Origin: Erysipelothrix rhusiopathiae
GTDB lineage: Bacteria > Bacillota_I > Bacilli_A > Erysipelotrichales > Erysipelotrichaceae
Direction: 5' to 3'
DNA length: 16,615 bases
Assembly (NCBI GenBank): GCA_902797585.1
Contig: CADBTK010000162.1
Span: 1-16,615 of the forward strand
In this document: one piece after another, positions 1-8,101 of the stretch
Layout: each line of letters starts with the position of its first letter
Position numbering within the stretch: the first letter of the stretch is position 1
Program-made: the position numbers and the translations under genes
Notes under the pieces: generated by a model
What the model saw: the letters and a program-made list of their open reading frames with translations, nothing else
What the model was told of the DNA's origin: nothing
Database searches by the model: none

Positions 1-762
1 CACGTCGAACCTTTCGCATTAACATATCGCAATGTGTATACTTTTGGTCCTACATTCCGTGCTGAAAATTCCAATACGACTCGTCATGCTAGCGAATTCT
101 GGATGATTGAACCAGAGTTAGCTTTTGCGGATTTAAGTGACAATATGGATTGTGTCGAAGAGATGATCAAATATTGTATTAACTACTGTTTAGAGAATGC
201 CAAAGAAGAAATGGAATTCTTTAATACATTTGTCGATAAAGGATGTATCGAAAGAGTTAGCCAAGTAGCGAATTCAGATTTCAAACGAATGACCTATACT
301 GAAGCGATTGAAATTCTAGAACAACACAAAGATAAATTCGAAAATAGTGATATTTTCTGGGGAATGGATTTACAAAGTGAACACGAACGTTACTTATGTG
401 AAAAAGTAGTTCAAGGTCCAGTTTTCCTAATTGATTATCCAAAAGATATTAAAGCTTTCTATATGCGTGTTAATGATGACAATAAAACCGTAGCGGCTTG
501 TGACTTATTGGTTCCTTATGTAGGAGAATTAATTGGAGGAAGTCAAAGGGAAGAACGCTTGGATGTATTGGAAGCAAAATTAGAAGAAATGGGTATGGAA
601 AAAGAAGGATTAGAATGGTATCTGGACTTACGTCGTTATGGTGGATGTAAACACTCAGGATTTGGTCTAGGATTTGACAGAATGTTAATGTATTTAAGTG
701 GAATGCAAAACATTCGTGATGTACAACCATATCCTCGTACACCAAGAAATTTAATTTTCTAA
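1..762 (+). CDS. asnS: Asparaginyl-tRNA synthetase, C-terminal part (5' end outside window)
   Basis: Cytoplasmic class II aminoacyl-tRNA synthetase that charges tRNA(Asn) with asparagine. The reading frame is open from base 1, so the gene starts upstream. About 253 residues are visible of a family length near 460, so the N-terminal anticodon-binding OB domain and class II motif 1 lie outside the window. Visible parts are class II motif 2 ([16 protein letters not shown], with the ATP-contacting Arg and Glu) followed by EFWMIEPE, and motif 3 near the end ([11 protein letters not shown], its Arg at 679-681) followed by the typical tail [10 protein letters not shown]. These features favour AsnRS over the related AspRS. 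The GTG at 34 is an internal valine and not the start. A terminator follows the stop codon directly, so the gene ends its transcription unit. Confidence 0.96.
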   Translation, partial: HVEPFALTYRNVYTFGPTFRAENSNTTRHASEFWMIEPELAFADLSDNMDCVEEMIKYCINYCLENAKEEMEFFNTFVDKGCIERVSQVANSDFKRMTYTEAIEILEQHKDKFENSDIFWGMDLQSEHERYLCEKVVQGPVFLIDYPKDIKAFYMRVNDDNKTVAACDLLVPYVGELIGGSQREERLDVLEAKLEEMGMEKEGLEWYLDLRRYGGCKHSGFGLGFDRMLMYLSGMQNIRDVQPYPRTPRNLIF

Positions 763-787
763 GCCAGAAATCATTTCTGGCTTTTCT
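763..787 (+). terminator. Rho-independent terminator of asnS
   Basis: A perfect 8-bp stem (GCCAGAAA, loop TCA, TTTCTGGC) is followed by TTTTCTT. It starts right after the asnS stop codon and ends before the next promoter. Confidence 0.9.
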
Positions 788-796
788 TATGGAAAA

Positions 797-825
797 TTGA
801 CTTATTGACCCTTTTTATATATAAA
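797..825 (+). promoter_or_regulatory. Sigma-A-type promoter placed to give a leaderless mRNA
   Basis: TTGACT (797-802), a 17-base spacer and TATAAA (820-825) match the housekeeping consensus closely. The expected transcription start, 7-8 bases after the -10 box, falls at 832-833, which is the A of the ATG of the next gene. No Shine-Dalgarno sequence lies between the -10 box and that ATG. The core TTTTTATATATAA (812-824) recurs at the recJ promoter in the same register to the -10 box. A competing TTGACC at 805-810 has no good -10 partner. Confidence 0.7.
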
Positions 826-832
826 TAGTTAT

Positions 833-2104
833 ATGAAACGCAAGAATTCATTACAAAGAACAATTCTTTTAGTTGCTACACTGGCATTAGCAGTGGTAGC
901 CATTTTTTTGTATGTCTCTCGTCCTAGTCAAATTGATCAATTGGGACAACCATACATCGATACTATTGAGGATAAACAAGTTATAAAAAAAGCGGTCAAA
1001 ACTAAATATAAAGAAACATATAGTGTGAATGACTATACTTATTATGGTGAATCATTGAAACTTTATCATGAGACGTTATCAGCTCGTACCGATGATTTAC
1101 AAGGGAAGAATATTATTTTGCATAATATTGAAAATGGTAAAGAGTTTAGTTATACCTTATCAAGTGGAGCAGAAGATGGAATACAAACTGGATTATTAGA
1201 TCCAGGATTATATGAAGTCTATACATATGATCACTTTATTAAAAAACGTTTGTATTACAAAGATGAAATCCATGTTAATGACTTTACAACAATCCGTCGT
1301 GATAAAAATGTGAAGACGATTTCTTTAGATGCCAGTAAAGATTTTTTATCTCGCTTTGGAATTGAAATGGATAAAAACTATTTATTTATCTCTGTAACGG
1401 AAAATATTCCAATGGTAAAAAACATTGATGTCATGATAGATCCTTGTGGAGATATGTTTAGTAATTCAACCAACCAAGTTATTCTTGGTACACAAAATGA
1501 TAAAATTAGTGAACAAAAATCTTCTTATGAGATGGCTGTGCAATTAAAAGAAGAATTAGAATCAAAAGGATTACGCGTGGAATTAACACGTGATAAAGAT
1601 GGAAATCCTAGTTATTATGGAAAAAATGGTCGTGTAGGACAAGCCTATCGTAAGAATGCGAAAGTGTTTATTTCTTTAGGAATTGCCGACGATGAATATA
1701 TCTCTCGTCCTTTAATTGTAGTATCTCCTTATACTTCCGGAATTTTAGCTAATAATATTGCCTCTGTATCTGAAGAACAAGGTTTGGATCTATCCAATAG
1801 TTATGTCATGGATAACCCATTGGAAGTGGGGGTATTATTTGATCCATATATAGTCAAAGAAGAAAAAGAAACAAAATATGAACAATATGTTCAATTACGA
1901 GAATCTGGGGGTCGTTTGACTTATACAGGGAAGGAAGAACATTCGAAAGATAATTCTCGTTATTCCAAGTCATATGGAATGTATGGAATCTTATATATGT
2001 ATGCCAATATTCAATCGGATGAAAGCGTTGAATATTATAAGAAAAATCAAGATAAGATGGTGCAAGGAATTGCCCAAGGTATTTATCAATACTTTAGTTT
2101 GTAA
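833..2104 (+). CDS. Membrane-anchored protein with degenerate N-acetylmuramoyl-L-alanine amidase (Amidase_3-like) domain
   Basis: A 423-residue protein predicted to face the cell exterior. A basic N-terminus and one hydrophobic segment (about residues 10-28) form a signal anchor without a cysteine lipobox. Residues 30-195 are a region I do not recognise. Residues 197-421 follow the Amidase_3 pattern: VMIDPCGD (200-207), SEQKSSYEMAVQL (226-238), GLRVELTRDKDG (246-257), AKVFISLGIAD (276-286), and a C-terminal helix ending GIAQGIYQYF (412-421). The key residues of active family members are changed. The first zinc His (in DPGHGG) aligns with Gly206, the second (in SIHAN) with Gly283, and the catalytic Glu (in VLVE.GF) with Met389. 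Only the zinc Glu appears kept, as Glu227. I infer a non-catalytic binding or regulatory protein; a divergent enzyme is possible. It lies 9 bp before the ABC-F gene. No ribosome binding site precedes the ATG. Confidence 0.72.
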   Translation: MKRKNSLQRTILLVATLALAVVAIFLYVSRPSQIDQLGQPYIDTIEDKQVIKKAVKTKYKETYSVNDYTYYGESLKLYHETLSARTDDLQGKNIILHNIENGKEFSYTLSSGAEDGIQTGLLDPGLYEVYTYDHFIKKRLYYKDEIHVNDFTTIRRDKNVKTISLDASKDFLSRFGIEMDKNYLFISVTENIPMVKNIDVMIDPCGDMFSNSTNQVILGTQNDKISEQKSSYEMAVQLKEELESKGLRVELTRDKDGNPSYYGKNGRVGQAYRKNAKVFISLGIADDEYISRPLIVVSPYTSGILANNIASVSEEQGLDLSNSYVMDNPLEVGVLFDPYIVKEEKETKYEQYVQLRESGGRLTYTGKEEHSKDNSRYSKSYGMYGILYMYANIQSDESVEYYKKNQDKMVQGIAQGIYQYFSL

Positions 2105-2113
2105 CGGAGGTTT

Positions 2114-3967
2114 ATGAAACTAAGTCTTAGTCATATAAAGAAATCATTCGGAGCACAAGATGTACTGGTAGATGCTTCGATACAAATAAAGAACAAAGAG
2201 AAAGTAGCTATTGTTGGAAAAAATGGATGCGGAAAAAGTACTCTATTAAAAATTATTGATGGATCGCTACCAGCAGATAGTGGAAATCGCATTGTTTCCA
2301 ATCAAGTTAAGATTGGAGTCATTGATCAAATCATATTTAAAGATTTGAATAAAAGTGTTCATGAAGAATTATTGGATGCTTTCTCGGATGTTATTCAATT
2401 GGAAAAAGAACTTCAAATCCAAGCAAAAATATTGGAACAACAACATGACCAACAACAATTAAAAAAATATGAACAAATTCAATTGTTGTTTGAATCGAAA
2501 AATGGTTACCAATATGAGACGGAATTGAAAAATGTCTTTTTCCATTTTCAATTTGATGAAAGTGATTTAGATAAACCATTATCGCAATTTAGTTCAGGAC
2601 AGCGAACAAGAATTGCTCTTGTTAAATTATTATTATCGCAACCAGATATTCTTTTATTGGATGAGCCGACAAACCATTTAGATATTGAATCCATTGAATG
2701 GTTAGAAAACTATATTCGTCAATACCAACAAGCTGTAATACTAGTCAGTCATGATCGAACATTTTTAGATCATGTAGCGGATGAAATTGTTGAAATAGAA
2801 TATGGGTCAACAACTCGATATCCAGGAAATTATTCTCATTATGTTTTAGCCAAAGAACAATATTTAAAACAAAACGAACAAGCGTATGCTCGCCAACAAA
2901 AAGAAATTGAACGCTTAGAAACATTAATAGATAAATTTCGTTCTAAGAAAAATAAAGCAGCCTTTGCGAAAAGTAAACAAAAATACTTAGATCGAATGGA
3001 TAAAGTAGATAAAGTACATGCAGACACTCGTATGATGAAAGCTAACTTTACTTGTTTGCGTCCCAGTGGACAAGATGTCTTAATGGTCGATCATTGTTGT
3101 TTTGGATATGATTCCATTTTAACCAAGGCAAACTTTCAAGTAAAAAAAGGAGACCGATTGGCCATTATTGGATCCAATGGAATAGGGAAAAGTACGATAT
3201 TAAAAACATTGATGAATCAAATAGATTGTTTGGATGGACAATTTAAATGGGGACATCATGTAGATATTGGATACTTTGATCAAGAAAGTGCTCTACATAC
3301 TGGATCAGATACAATACTCGATACATTATGGGAGTATGCACCCAATGCTACACAAACAGAAATACGCTCTGTACTAGCTCGATTTTTATTTACGCAAGAA
3401 GAAGTCTTTAAAGAAATCTCTGTTTTATCTGGTGGTGAGAAAGTACGACTAGCACTAGCAATCTTAATGATCAAAAAAGATAATGTTCTAGTTTTAGATG
3501 AGCCAACCAATCACTTAGATATTCCTGGGAAAGAAGCTTTAGAACAAGCATTACTAGAATATCCTGGAACGATACTTTTTATTTCGCATGATCGTATGTT
3601 TTTGGATAAAATGGCCACTTCTATTTTGGAAGTTAATCAAACAAGTACTTATTATCCTTGTTCTTACCAACAATATCTTAATCAAGAGCCAGTAGAAACG
3701 ATAAAAGTAGCTCAAAAAGAACAAACAATTGAAAAGATTGCACATCGAGATCGAAAAGCTATTAAAAATCGTATTATGAAATTAGAAGAGATGATAAAAG
3801 TAGCTGAGGAAGAGTTAGAAGAATTACGAGAGTTACGATACGAACCTGAATATTATCAAGACTATAAACAAATGGATCAACTCAATGAACAAATCGATGA
3901 AAAACACAATGAAATCGCCCGTTATATGAATGAATGGGAAGAAAAAATGAATGAAATGGAAAGTTGA
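2114..3967 (+). CDS. ydiF: ABC-F family ATPase, YdiF type
   Basis: A 617-residue soluble protein with two ABC domains and no membrane segment, the hallmark of ABC-F proteins. Characterised members bind the ribosomal E site and relieve stalling or confer antibiotic resistance; this one's specific role cannot be read from sequence. ABC1 has Walker A GKNGCGKS (35-42), a signature QFSSGQRTR (158-166) and Walker B ILLLDEPTNHLD (179-190). The interdomain linker (about 240-310) is rich in Lys and Arg, as in ribosome-contacting linkers. ABC2 has GSNGIGKST (353-361), LSGGEK (438-443) and VLVLDEPTNHLD (458-469). A C-terminal coiled coil (about 540-615) and the layout match B. subtilis YdiF from memory. 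The ABC1 signature reads FSSGQ instead of LSGGQ. A strong GGAGG precedes the ATG. The 9-bp gap from the preceding gene implies cotranscription. I see no terminator after it. Confidence 0.9.
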   Translation: MKLSLSHIKKSFGAQDVLVDASIQIKNKEKVAIVGKNGCGKSTLLKIIDGSLPADSGNRIVSNQVKIGVIDQIIFKDLNKSVHEELLDAFSDVIQLEKELQIQAKILEQQHDQQQLKKYEQIQLLFESKNGYQYETELKNVFFHFQFDESDLDKPLSQFSSGQRTRIALVKLLLSQPDILLLDEPTNHLDIESIEWLENYIRQYQQAVILVSHDRTFLDHVADEIVEIEYGSTTRYPGNYSHYVLAKEQYLKQNEQAYARQQKEIERLETLIDKFRSKKNKAAFAKSKQKYLDRMDKVDKVHADTRMMKANFTCLRPSGQDVLMVDHCCFGYDSILTKANFQVKKGDRLAIIGSNGIGKSTILKTLMNQIDCLDGQFKWGHHVDIGYFDQESALHTGSDTILDTLWEYAPNATQTEIRSVLARFLFTQEEVFKEISVLSGGEKVRLALAILMIKKDNVLVLDEPTNHLDIPGKEALEQALLEYPGTILFISHDRMFLDKMATSILEVNQTSTYYPCSYQQYLNQEPVETIKVAQKEQTIEKIAHRDRKAIKNRIMKLEEMIKVAEEELEELRELRYEPEYYQDYKQMDQLNEQIDEKHNEIARYMNEWEEKMNEMES

Positions 3968-3978
3968 TTCAAAAAGGA

Positions 3979-4006
3979 TTGAATTCAAAATATTTAGAGT
4001 TATAAT
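3979..4006 (+). promoter_or_regulatory. Sigma-A-type promoter of the serine hydrolase gene
   Basis: TTGAAT (3979-3984), a 16-base spacer and TATAAT (4001-4006) lie between the ydiF stop and the next ATG. The expected start near 4012-4013 leaves a leader of about 23 bases containing the ribosome binding site GAAAGGG (4023-4029). The -35 box is part of the palindrome TTGAATTCAA (3979-3988). Confidence 0.65.
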
Positions 4007-4035
4007 ACGATTGTGCTTTTTTGAAAGGGTAGTGT

Positions 4036-4950
4036 ATGAAAAATAAAAAATTTGAATTAACGAAACAAAAAATCATTGCGATTATTCTATGTCTAACAGT
4101 TGTTGTTAGCTTTTTCGGATATCATATTTTTCAACAATACCAAGAACAAGAACGTATTCGTATTGCGGAAGAAAAAGCAGAAGCAAAACGCAAAAAAGCG
4201 TATGAAGATACAAAAGAACTTCGTAAAGAAATCGATGCCTATATTGATTCTTGGGGAGTTAGTGAAAGTCAAATTACCGTTTGTGTTCGTGATATAGAAA
4301 ATGATTGTATTGTTTATGAACGAAATGCGGACCAATGGATGCGTGCAGGAAGTATTTATAAATTACCTATTTCTATGTTGTGGTTTGATAAATTTAATTC
4401 CGGTGAGGCAAAGATTACCGATGAGATTTATTACAATCGACGTAAATATTATCAAGAAGTTGGTTCCTTGGGACTACATAAAACAGGAGATATCCTAACG
4501 TATGAAGAAGTAATTCGTACTACTATTCTTGAATCGGATAATACCGGTGGTCAAATCCTTTTCCAAACGTATGGTGGATGGAATAAATATCGTAAAGATG
4601 CTTTAAAATATACAGATATCGATATGGGAAACCGATTCATGCTTCAAAAAAATTATATGACGGCACGTTATACTACGGATGTATCTACTTATCTATATCG
4701 TCATCGTGATGAATATAAAGAGTTAATTGAATGGTTGAAACAAGCCGTTCCTCATCAAGTATTGGATACAGTTATTCAAGTAAATATGCCACAAAAATTT
4801 GGAACGATGGAATTATATAAAAATGGAACTGGATTTGTGGAAGCAAAACACCCATATGCGATTAGTGTCTTTACGCTAGGAATGGTAGATCCTGCAAGTA
4901 ATCGTATGGGACGAATCAATGAATTCTGTTATGAATATTTCAATCAATGA
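4036..4950 (+). CDS. Membrane-anchored serine hydrolase, beta-lactamase/DD-peptidase fold
   Basis: A 304-residue extracytoplasmic protein. Basic N-terminus, transmembrane anchor at about residues 12-29, then a charged Glu/Lys/Arg-rich probable coiled-coil stalk (about 33-68), then a class A beta-lactamase-like domain. The three active-site motifs of the superfamily are visible: SxxK as S106-I-Y-K109 (context RAGSIYKLPI), SDN at 167-169 (context LESDNTGGQ), and K254-F-G256 in the KTG position, followed by a domain end (NGTGFVEAKHPYAISVFTLG) typical of this fold. I see no ExxxN-type Omega loop (Glu166 of class A enzymes) between SDN and KFG. True beta-lactam hydrolysis is therefore doubtful, and a peptidoglycan carboxypeptidase or other serine hydrolase role is more likely. 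The substrate is unknown. The ribosome binding site GAAAGGG sits 6 bases before the ATG. The gene ends inside the stem of a terminator-like hairpin. Confidence 0.82.
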   Translation: MKNKKFELTKQKIIAIILCLTVVVSFFGYHIFQQYQEQERIRIAEEKAEAKRKKAYEDTKELRKEIDAYIDSWGVSESQITVCVRDIENDCIVYERNADQWMRAGSIYKLPISMLWFDKFNSGEAKITDEIYYNRRKYYQEVGSLGLHKTGDILTYEEVIRTTILESDNTGGQILFQTYGGWNKYRKDALKYTDIDMGNRFMLQKNYMTARYTTDVSTYLYRHRDEYKELIEWLKQAVPHQVLDTVIQVNMPQKFGTMELYKNGTGFVEAKHPYAISVFTLGMVDPASNRMGRINEFCYEYFNQ

Positions 4951-4981
4951 TATACTTTATCTAGGTATATCATTTTTTTTC
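4947..4981 (+). terminator. Terminator-like hairpin between the serine hydrolase gene and dnaE
   Basis: A perfect 9-bp inverted repeat (ATGATATAC at 4947-4955, GTATATCAT at 4965-4973) with a 9-base loop is followed by a run of Ts. The stem overlaps the upstream stop codon and is AT-rich, so it may be leaky. The dnaE ATG is only 18 bases past its end and no promoter fits between, so dnaE needs read-through or a promoter inside the upstream gene. Confidence 0.7.
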
Positions 4982-4998
4982 TGAAAGGAGAGAATAAT

Positions 4999-7900
4999 AT
5001 GGTTCATTTACATAATCGTAGTTGTTATTCATTGTTAGAATCTCCTTTTCGTATTGAACAAATGATTCAAGCGGCAAAAGAAAATCATCATACTCATTTG
5101 GCATTAACCGATCATCATTCTATGTATGCCACTATGAAGTTTTTTCATCTTTGTCGTCAAAATAATATTCATCCTATTTTTGGATTGGAATTGGAAGTAA
5201 ATGAAAATGATTATAATTTTTCTTTTGTATTACTGGCAAAAGATGATATGGGATTGATTGAGTTATATAAGATATCTTCTCAATTAATGAGTTTTCAAAC
5301 ATTCGATTCTGTAAAAACCTTAGCTCAACAAAGTCAACATTGTGTATGTATGACCGGTGGGACGGATGATAGCTTATATCAATGGGTTATAAAAAAAGAT
5401 GCAGATTCAATTCAACGATGTGTCAAAACATTTTCAGATTTATGGCAAGATTTCTATGTCGCAATTTCTATGAATGATTCTGGTTATCATAGAGAAAATA
5501 ATGCATATTTAAAACTACAAGTTCATAATGCATCTGTTGCTACAGTGGCTTTATCTAGAAATTATTATTGGCATCAAGAAGATGCGATATTATCTAAAGT
5601 TTTACGTGCTATTGATAAAGGTTCAACGATTAAAGACGATACTTTGGATTTTAAATACGATCGTTATTATCGTAATGATCAACAAATGGCTGCCTTATAT
5701 GATCCAGATGATTTAGAACAAACAGAAACGATTGCCCGTATGTGTAATGTTCAGTTGGCATATCCAAAAAGTCAATTACCTACTTTTGATAATCAACAAG
5801 GAATGGACAATCAACAATATTTAATTAATCTATGTAAAGCTGGTTTAAAAAAGCGACTCAATAATCAAATAGAACAAGAGTATGTAAAAAGGTTAGAGTA
5901 TGAATGCAATGTTATTACATCCATGGGCTTTACAGACTATTTTTTGATTGTTTATGACTTTATTCGCTATGCAAGAAAAGAAAACATTTATGTAGGGCCA
6001 GGACGTGGTTCTAGTGCAGGATCTTTGGTGGCATATTGTTTAGGGATTACGCATGTTGATCCAATAAAAAATGGATTAATTTTTGAACGATTCTTAAATC
6101 CGGATCGAATCTCAATGCCAGATATTGATGTCGATTTTCCAGATGATAAAAGAGATCAAGTCATTGAATATTTGAATAATAAGTATGGAAATAAAAAAGT
6201 GGCTCATATTGTTACTTTCAGTACTTTAAAAGCCAAACAAGTATTCAATGATGTCGGACGAGTCATGTCAATCAATGATCGATTAATAAAAAGATGTACG
6301 ACAGCCGTTGATCAAAACCAACATGAAACATTATTAGATATTTATAATGATCGACAATCGCCTTTAAGAGCAATCATTGAACAAAACCGATTGAATGAAT
6401 ATTTTCAATTGTGTTTACGACTAGAAGGATTACCACGTACGAGTTCTGTTCATGCTGCTGGTATTGTGATCAGTGATAGAGAAATAGAGAATGTTTGTCC
6501 TACTTTAAAAACGGATTCTGATGTCATTTGTACACAATTTACGATGGAATATTTGGAACAGTTGGGCCTAATTAAGATGGATTTGCTAGTATTAAGAAAT
6601 CTTAAAACAATCGCTGATGTAGTTGAGGCAATTCATGATTCAATTGGAATTGATATTCAACCTTTAAAATTACCTTTAAATGATCAAAAGACTTTTTCTT
6701 TAATTTCTAGAGGAGATACATTAGGAATATTCCAATTTGAAAGAAAAGAAATGCGTAAATTCTTAGTGGATATGAAGGTGCAACGATTCCAAGATATTTG
6801 TATTGCGATGGCTTTATTTCGACCAGGACCGATTAAGAATATTCCTGTGTATTTAGAGCGCAAACAAAACCCACAATCGATTCGCTATATTCATCCACTA
6901 CTAGAACCAATATTAAAAGAAACGTATGGAGTTATCGTTTATCAAGAACAAATTATGCGAATAGCTACCGATATTGGAGGTCTGTCTTTGTCGCAAGCCG
7001 ACACACTTCGTAAGGCTATGTCTAAAAAGAATGCCGAAATGATGGCTAGTTTTAAAGATCAATTTATAGAAGGAGCCATTCGTAATAAGGTCTCTAGTCA
7101 AGTAGCACAAGAGATTTATTCGTTGATGGAACGATTTGCGGATTATGGATTTAATAAAGCACATAGTTATGTCTATGGGATGATTACCTATCAATTGGCT
7201 TATTTAAAAGCAAACTATCCATTGTTCTTTTATCAATCATTGTTAAACGCAAATATTCGTAATGAGAATAAGACAAGCGATTACATTTATGAATGTAAAC
7301 GTAGACACATCGATGTAAAAAGTCCAGATATCAATAAAAGTGAATTAACTTATTCTATTGAAGATAAATCTTTACGAATGCCTTTTTCATCGATGAAAGG
7401 AATCGGTCAACAAGTTTCTCAAAAGATTCTAGAAGAAAGAGAGAATGGAAAATTTGTTGATTATATAGATTTTATTAAACGAGCATATTTAGCTAAAATC
7501 AATGACTCGAGTATTCGTGTTCTCATTCAAGGAGGAGCCTTGGATTGTTTTGGGTTAAATAGGGCAACAATGTTAGATCAATTGAATGATTTAAGTAAGT
7601 ATGTTGAAATGTGTTGGAAAAAAGTAGGCGATCAATGGGTATTTGACCAAGGTTTGGTAGGGGCTCCTATTTTGATGCCTATAAAAGAAAATGTATTTGA
7701 AAAAAGCCAACGAGAAAAAGAAATCTTTGGATTCTATTTAACAGAACATCCTGTACAATCCAAACGTCATGAATTCACAAGAAGTATTCCTTTAAAACAA
7801 TGCGAAGAGATGAATGGATATTTTCAAGTGCTGGGGTTAGTAAATTCTTATCGAGTGATAGATATCAGTACAGGGAAAGCTTGTTTTATGAGAATAGAGG

Positions 7901-8052
7901 ATGAAAGTGGAATAATGGAAGTAGCTATTTGGCCAGATCTATATGCGATTGAAAAAGAAAACATCGGCCAATCCAAATTATGTTTGATTGATGGTCAGAA
8001 AAAACCAAATCGTAAAGATCAAATTACAGCCCGTAAGATCAAATGGTTATAA
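4999..8052 (+). CDS. dnaE: DNA polymerase III alpha subunit, DnaE type
   Basis: A 1017-residue family C replicative DNA polymerase. In Bacillota DnaE typically works beside PolC, extending RNA primers on the lagging strand. The N-terminal PHP domain has HLH (3-5), TDHH (37-40) and ELE (64-66), all candidate metal ligands. The polymerase core shows GPGRGSSAGS (333-342) and PDIDVDFPD (374-382), with catalytic Asp375 and Asp377. The third catalytic Asp is Asp528 in KMDLLVLRNL, where most family members have FLG in place of LLV. RPGPIKNIP, YGVIVYQEQIMR and ADYGFNKAHSYVY blocks follow. A helix-hairpin-helix region lies near 794-830 (SSMKGIGQQVSQKIL) and an OB fold at about 942-1017. There is no exonuclease insertion, which excludes PolC. 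The protein ends at the OB fold, whereas B. subtilis DnaE (about 1115 residues) continues further. A strong GAAAGGAG precedes the ATG. Confidence 0.95.
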   Translation: MVHLHNRSCYSLLESPFRIEQMIQAAKENHHTHLALTDHHSMYATMKFFHLCRQNNIHPIFGLELEVNENDYNFSFVLLAKDDMGLIELYKISSQLMSFQTFDSVKTLAQQSQHCVCMTGGTDDSLYQWVIKKDADSIQRCVKTFSDLWQDFYVAISMNDSGYHRENNAYLKLQVHNASVATVALSRNYYWHQEDAILSKVLRAIDKGSTIKDDTLDFKYDRYYRNDQQMAALYDPDDLEQTETIARMCNVQLAYPKSQLPTFDNQQGMDNQQYLINLCKAGLKKRLNNQIEQEYVKRLEYECNVITSMGFTDYFLIVYDFIRYARKENIYVGPGRGSSAGSLVAYCLGITHVDPIKNGLIFERFLNPDRISMPDIDVDFPDDKRDQVIEYLNNKYGNKKVAHIVTFSTLKAKQVFNDVGRVMSINDRLIKRCTTAVDQNQHETLLDIYNDRQSPLRAIIEQNRLNEYFQLCLRLEGLPRTSSVHAAGIVISDREIENVCPTLKTDSDVICTQFTMEYLEQLGLIKMDLLVLRNLKTIADVVEAIHDSIGIDIQPLKLPLNDQKTFSLISRGDTLGIFQFERKEMRKFLVDMKVQRFQDICIAMALFRPGPIKNIPVYLERKQNPQSIRYIHPLLEPILKETYGVIVYQEQIMRIATDIGGLSLSQADTLRKAMSKKNAEMMASFKDQFIEGAIRNKVSSQVAQEIYSLMERFADYGFNKAHSYVYGMITYQLAYLKANYPLFFYQSLLNANIRNENKTSDYIYECKRRHIDVKSPDINKSELTYSIEDKSLRMPFSSMKGIGQQVSQKILEERENGKFVDYIDFIKRAYLAKINDSSIRVLIQGGALDCFGLNRATMLDQLNDLSKYVEMCWKKVGDQWVFDQGLVGAPILMPIKENVFEKSQREKEIFGFYLTEHPVQSKRHEFTRSIPLKQCEEMNGYFQVLGLVNSYRVIDISTGKACFMRIEDESGIMEVAIWPDLYAIEKENIGQSKLCLIDGQKKPNRKDQITARKIKWL

Positions 8053-8066
8053 AGTCTTAATAAGGC

Positions 8067-8095
8067 TTGACTAAAAGGCTATGTTCCTTTAAAAT
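8067..8095 (+). promoter_or_regulatory. Promoter of the rplU-prp-rpmA operon
   Basis: TTGACT (8067-8072), a 17-base spacer and TAAAAT (8090-8095) start 14 bases after the dnaE stop codon. The predicted start near 8102 gives a leader of about 100 bases. An AAAGG/CCTTT inverted repeat in the spacer has no T-run after it and is not a terminator, so dnaE has no obvious terminator of its own. Confidence 0.75.
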
Positions 8096-8101
8096 ACTAC
8101 T

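Noticed and set aside
470..745. Antisense open frame across asnS
   Set aside because: It lies wholly opposite a conserved gene, has no ribosome binding site and no recognisable domain.
34..762. GTG-started gene beginning at 34
   Set aside because: The frame is open from base 1 and the preceding codons continue AsnRS homology; the GTG is an internal valine before motif 2.
3979..3988. Palindrome TTGAATTCAA as a regulator site
   Set aside because: It is short and AT-rich, and is adequately explained as the -35 region; no second copy was seen near other promoters.
4100..4498. Two plus-strand open frames inside the serine hydrolase gene
   Set aside because: They are low-complexity shadows rich in Lys, Phe and Ile in another frame of a well-supported gene.
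4036..4950. Calling this a beta-lactamase resistance gene
   Set aside because: SxxK and SDN are shared with other serine hydrolases; no Omega-loop Glu is visible and KTG is altered.
8074..8090. AAAGG/CCTTT hairpin as dnaE terminator
   Set aside because: The stem is short and is followed by As, and it lies inside the spacer of the rplU promoter.
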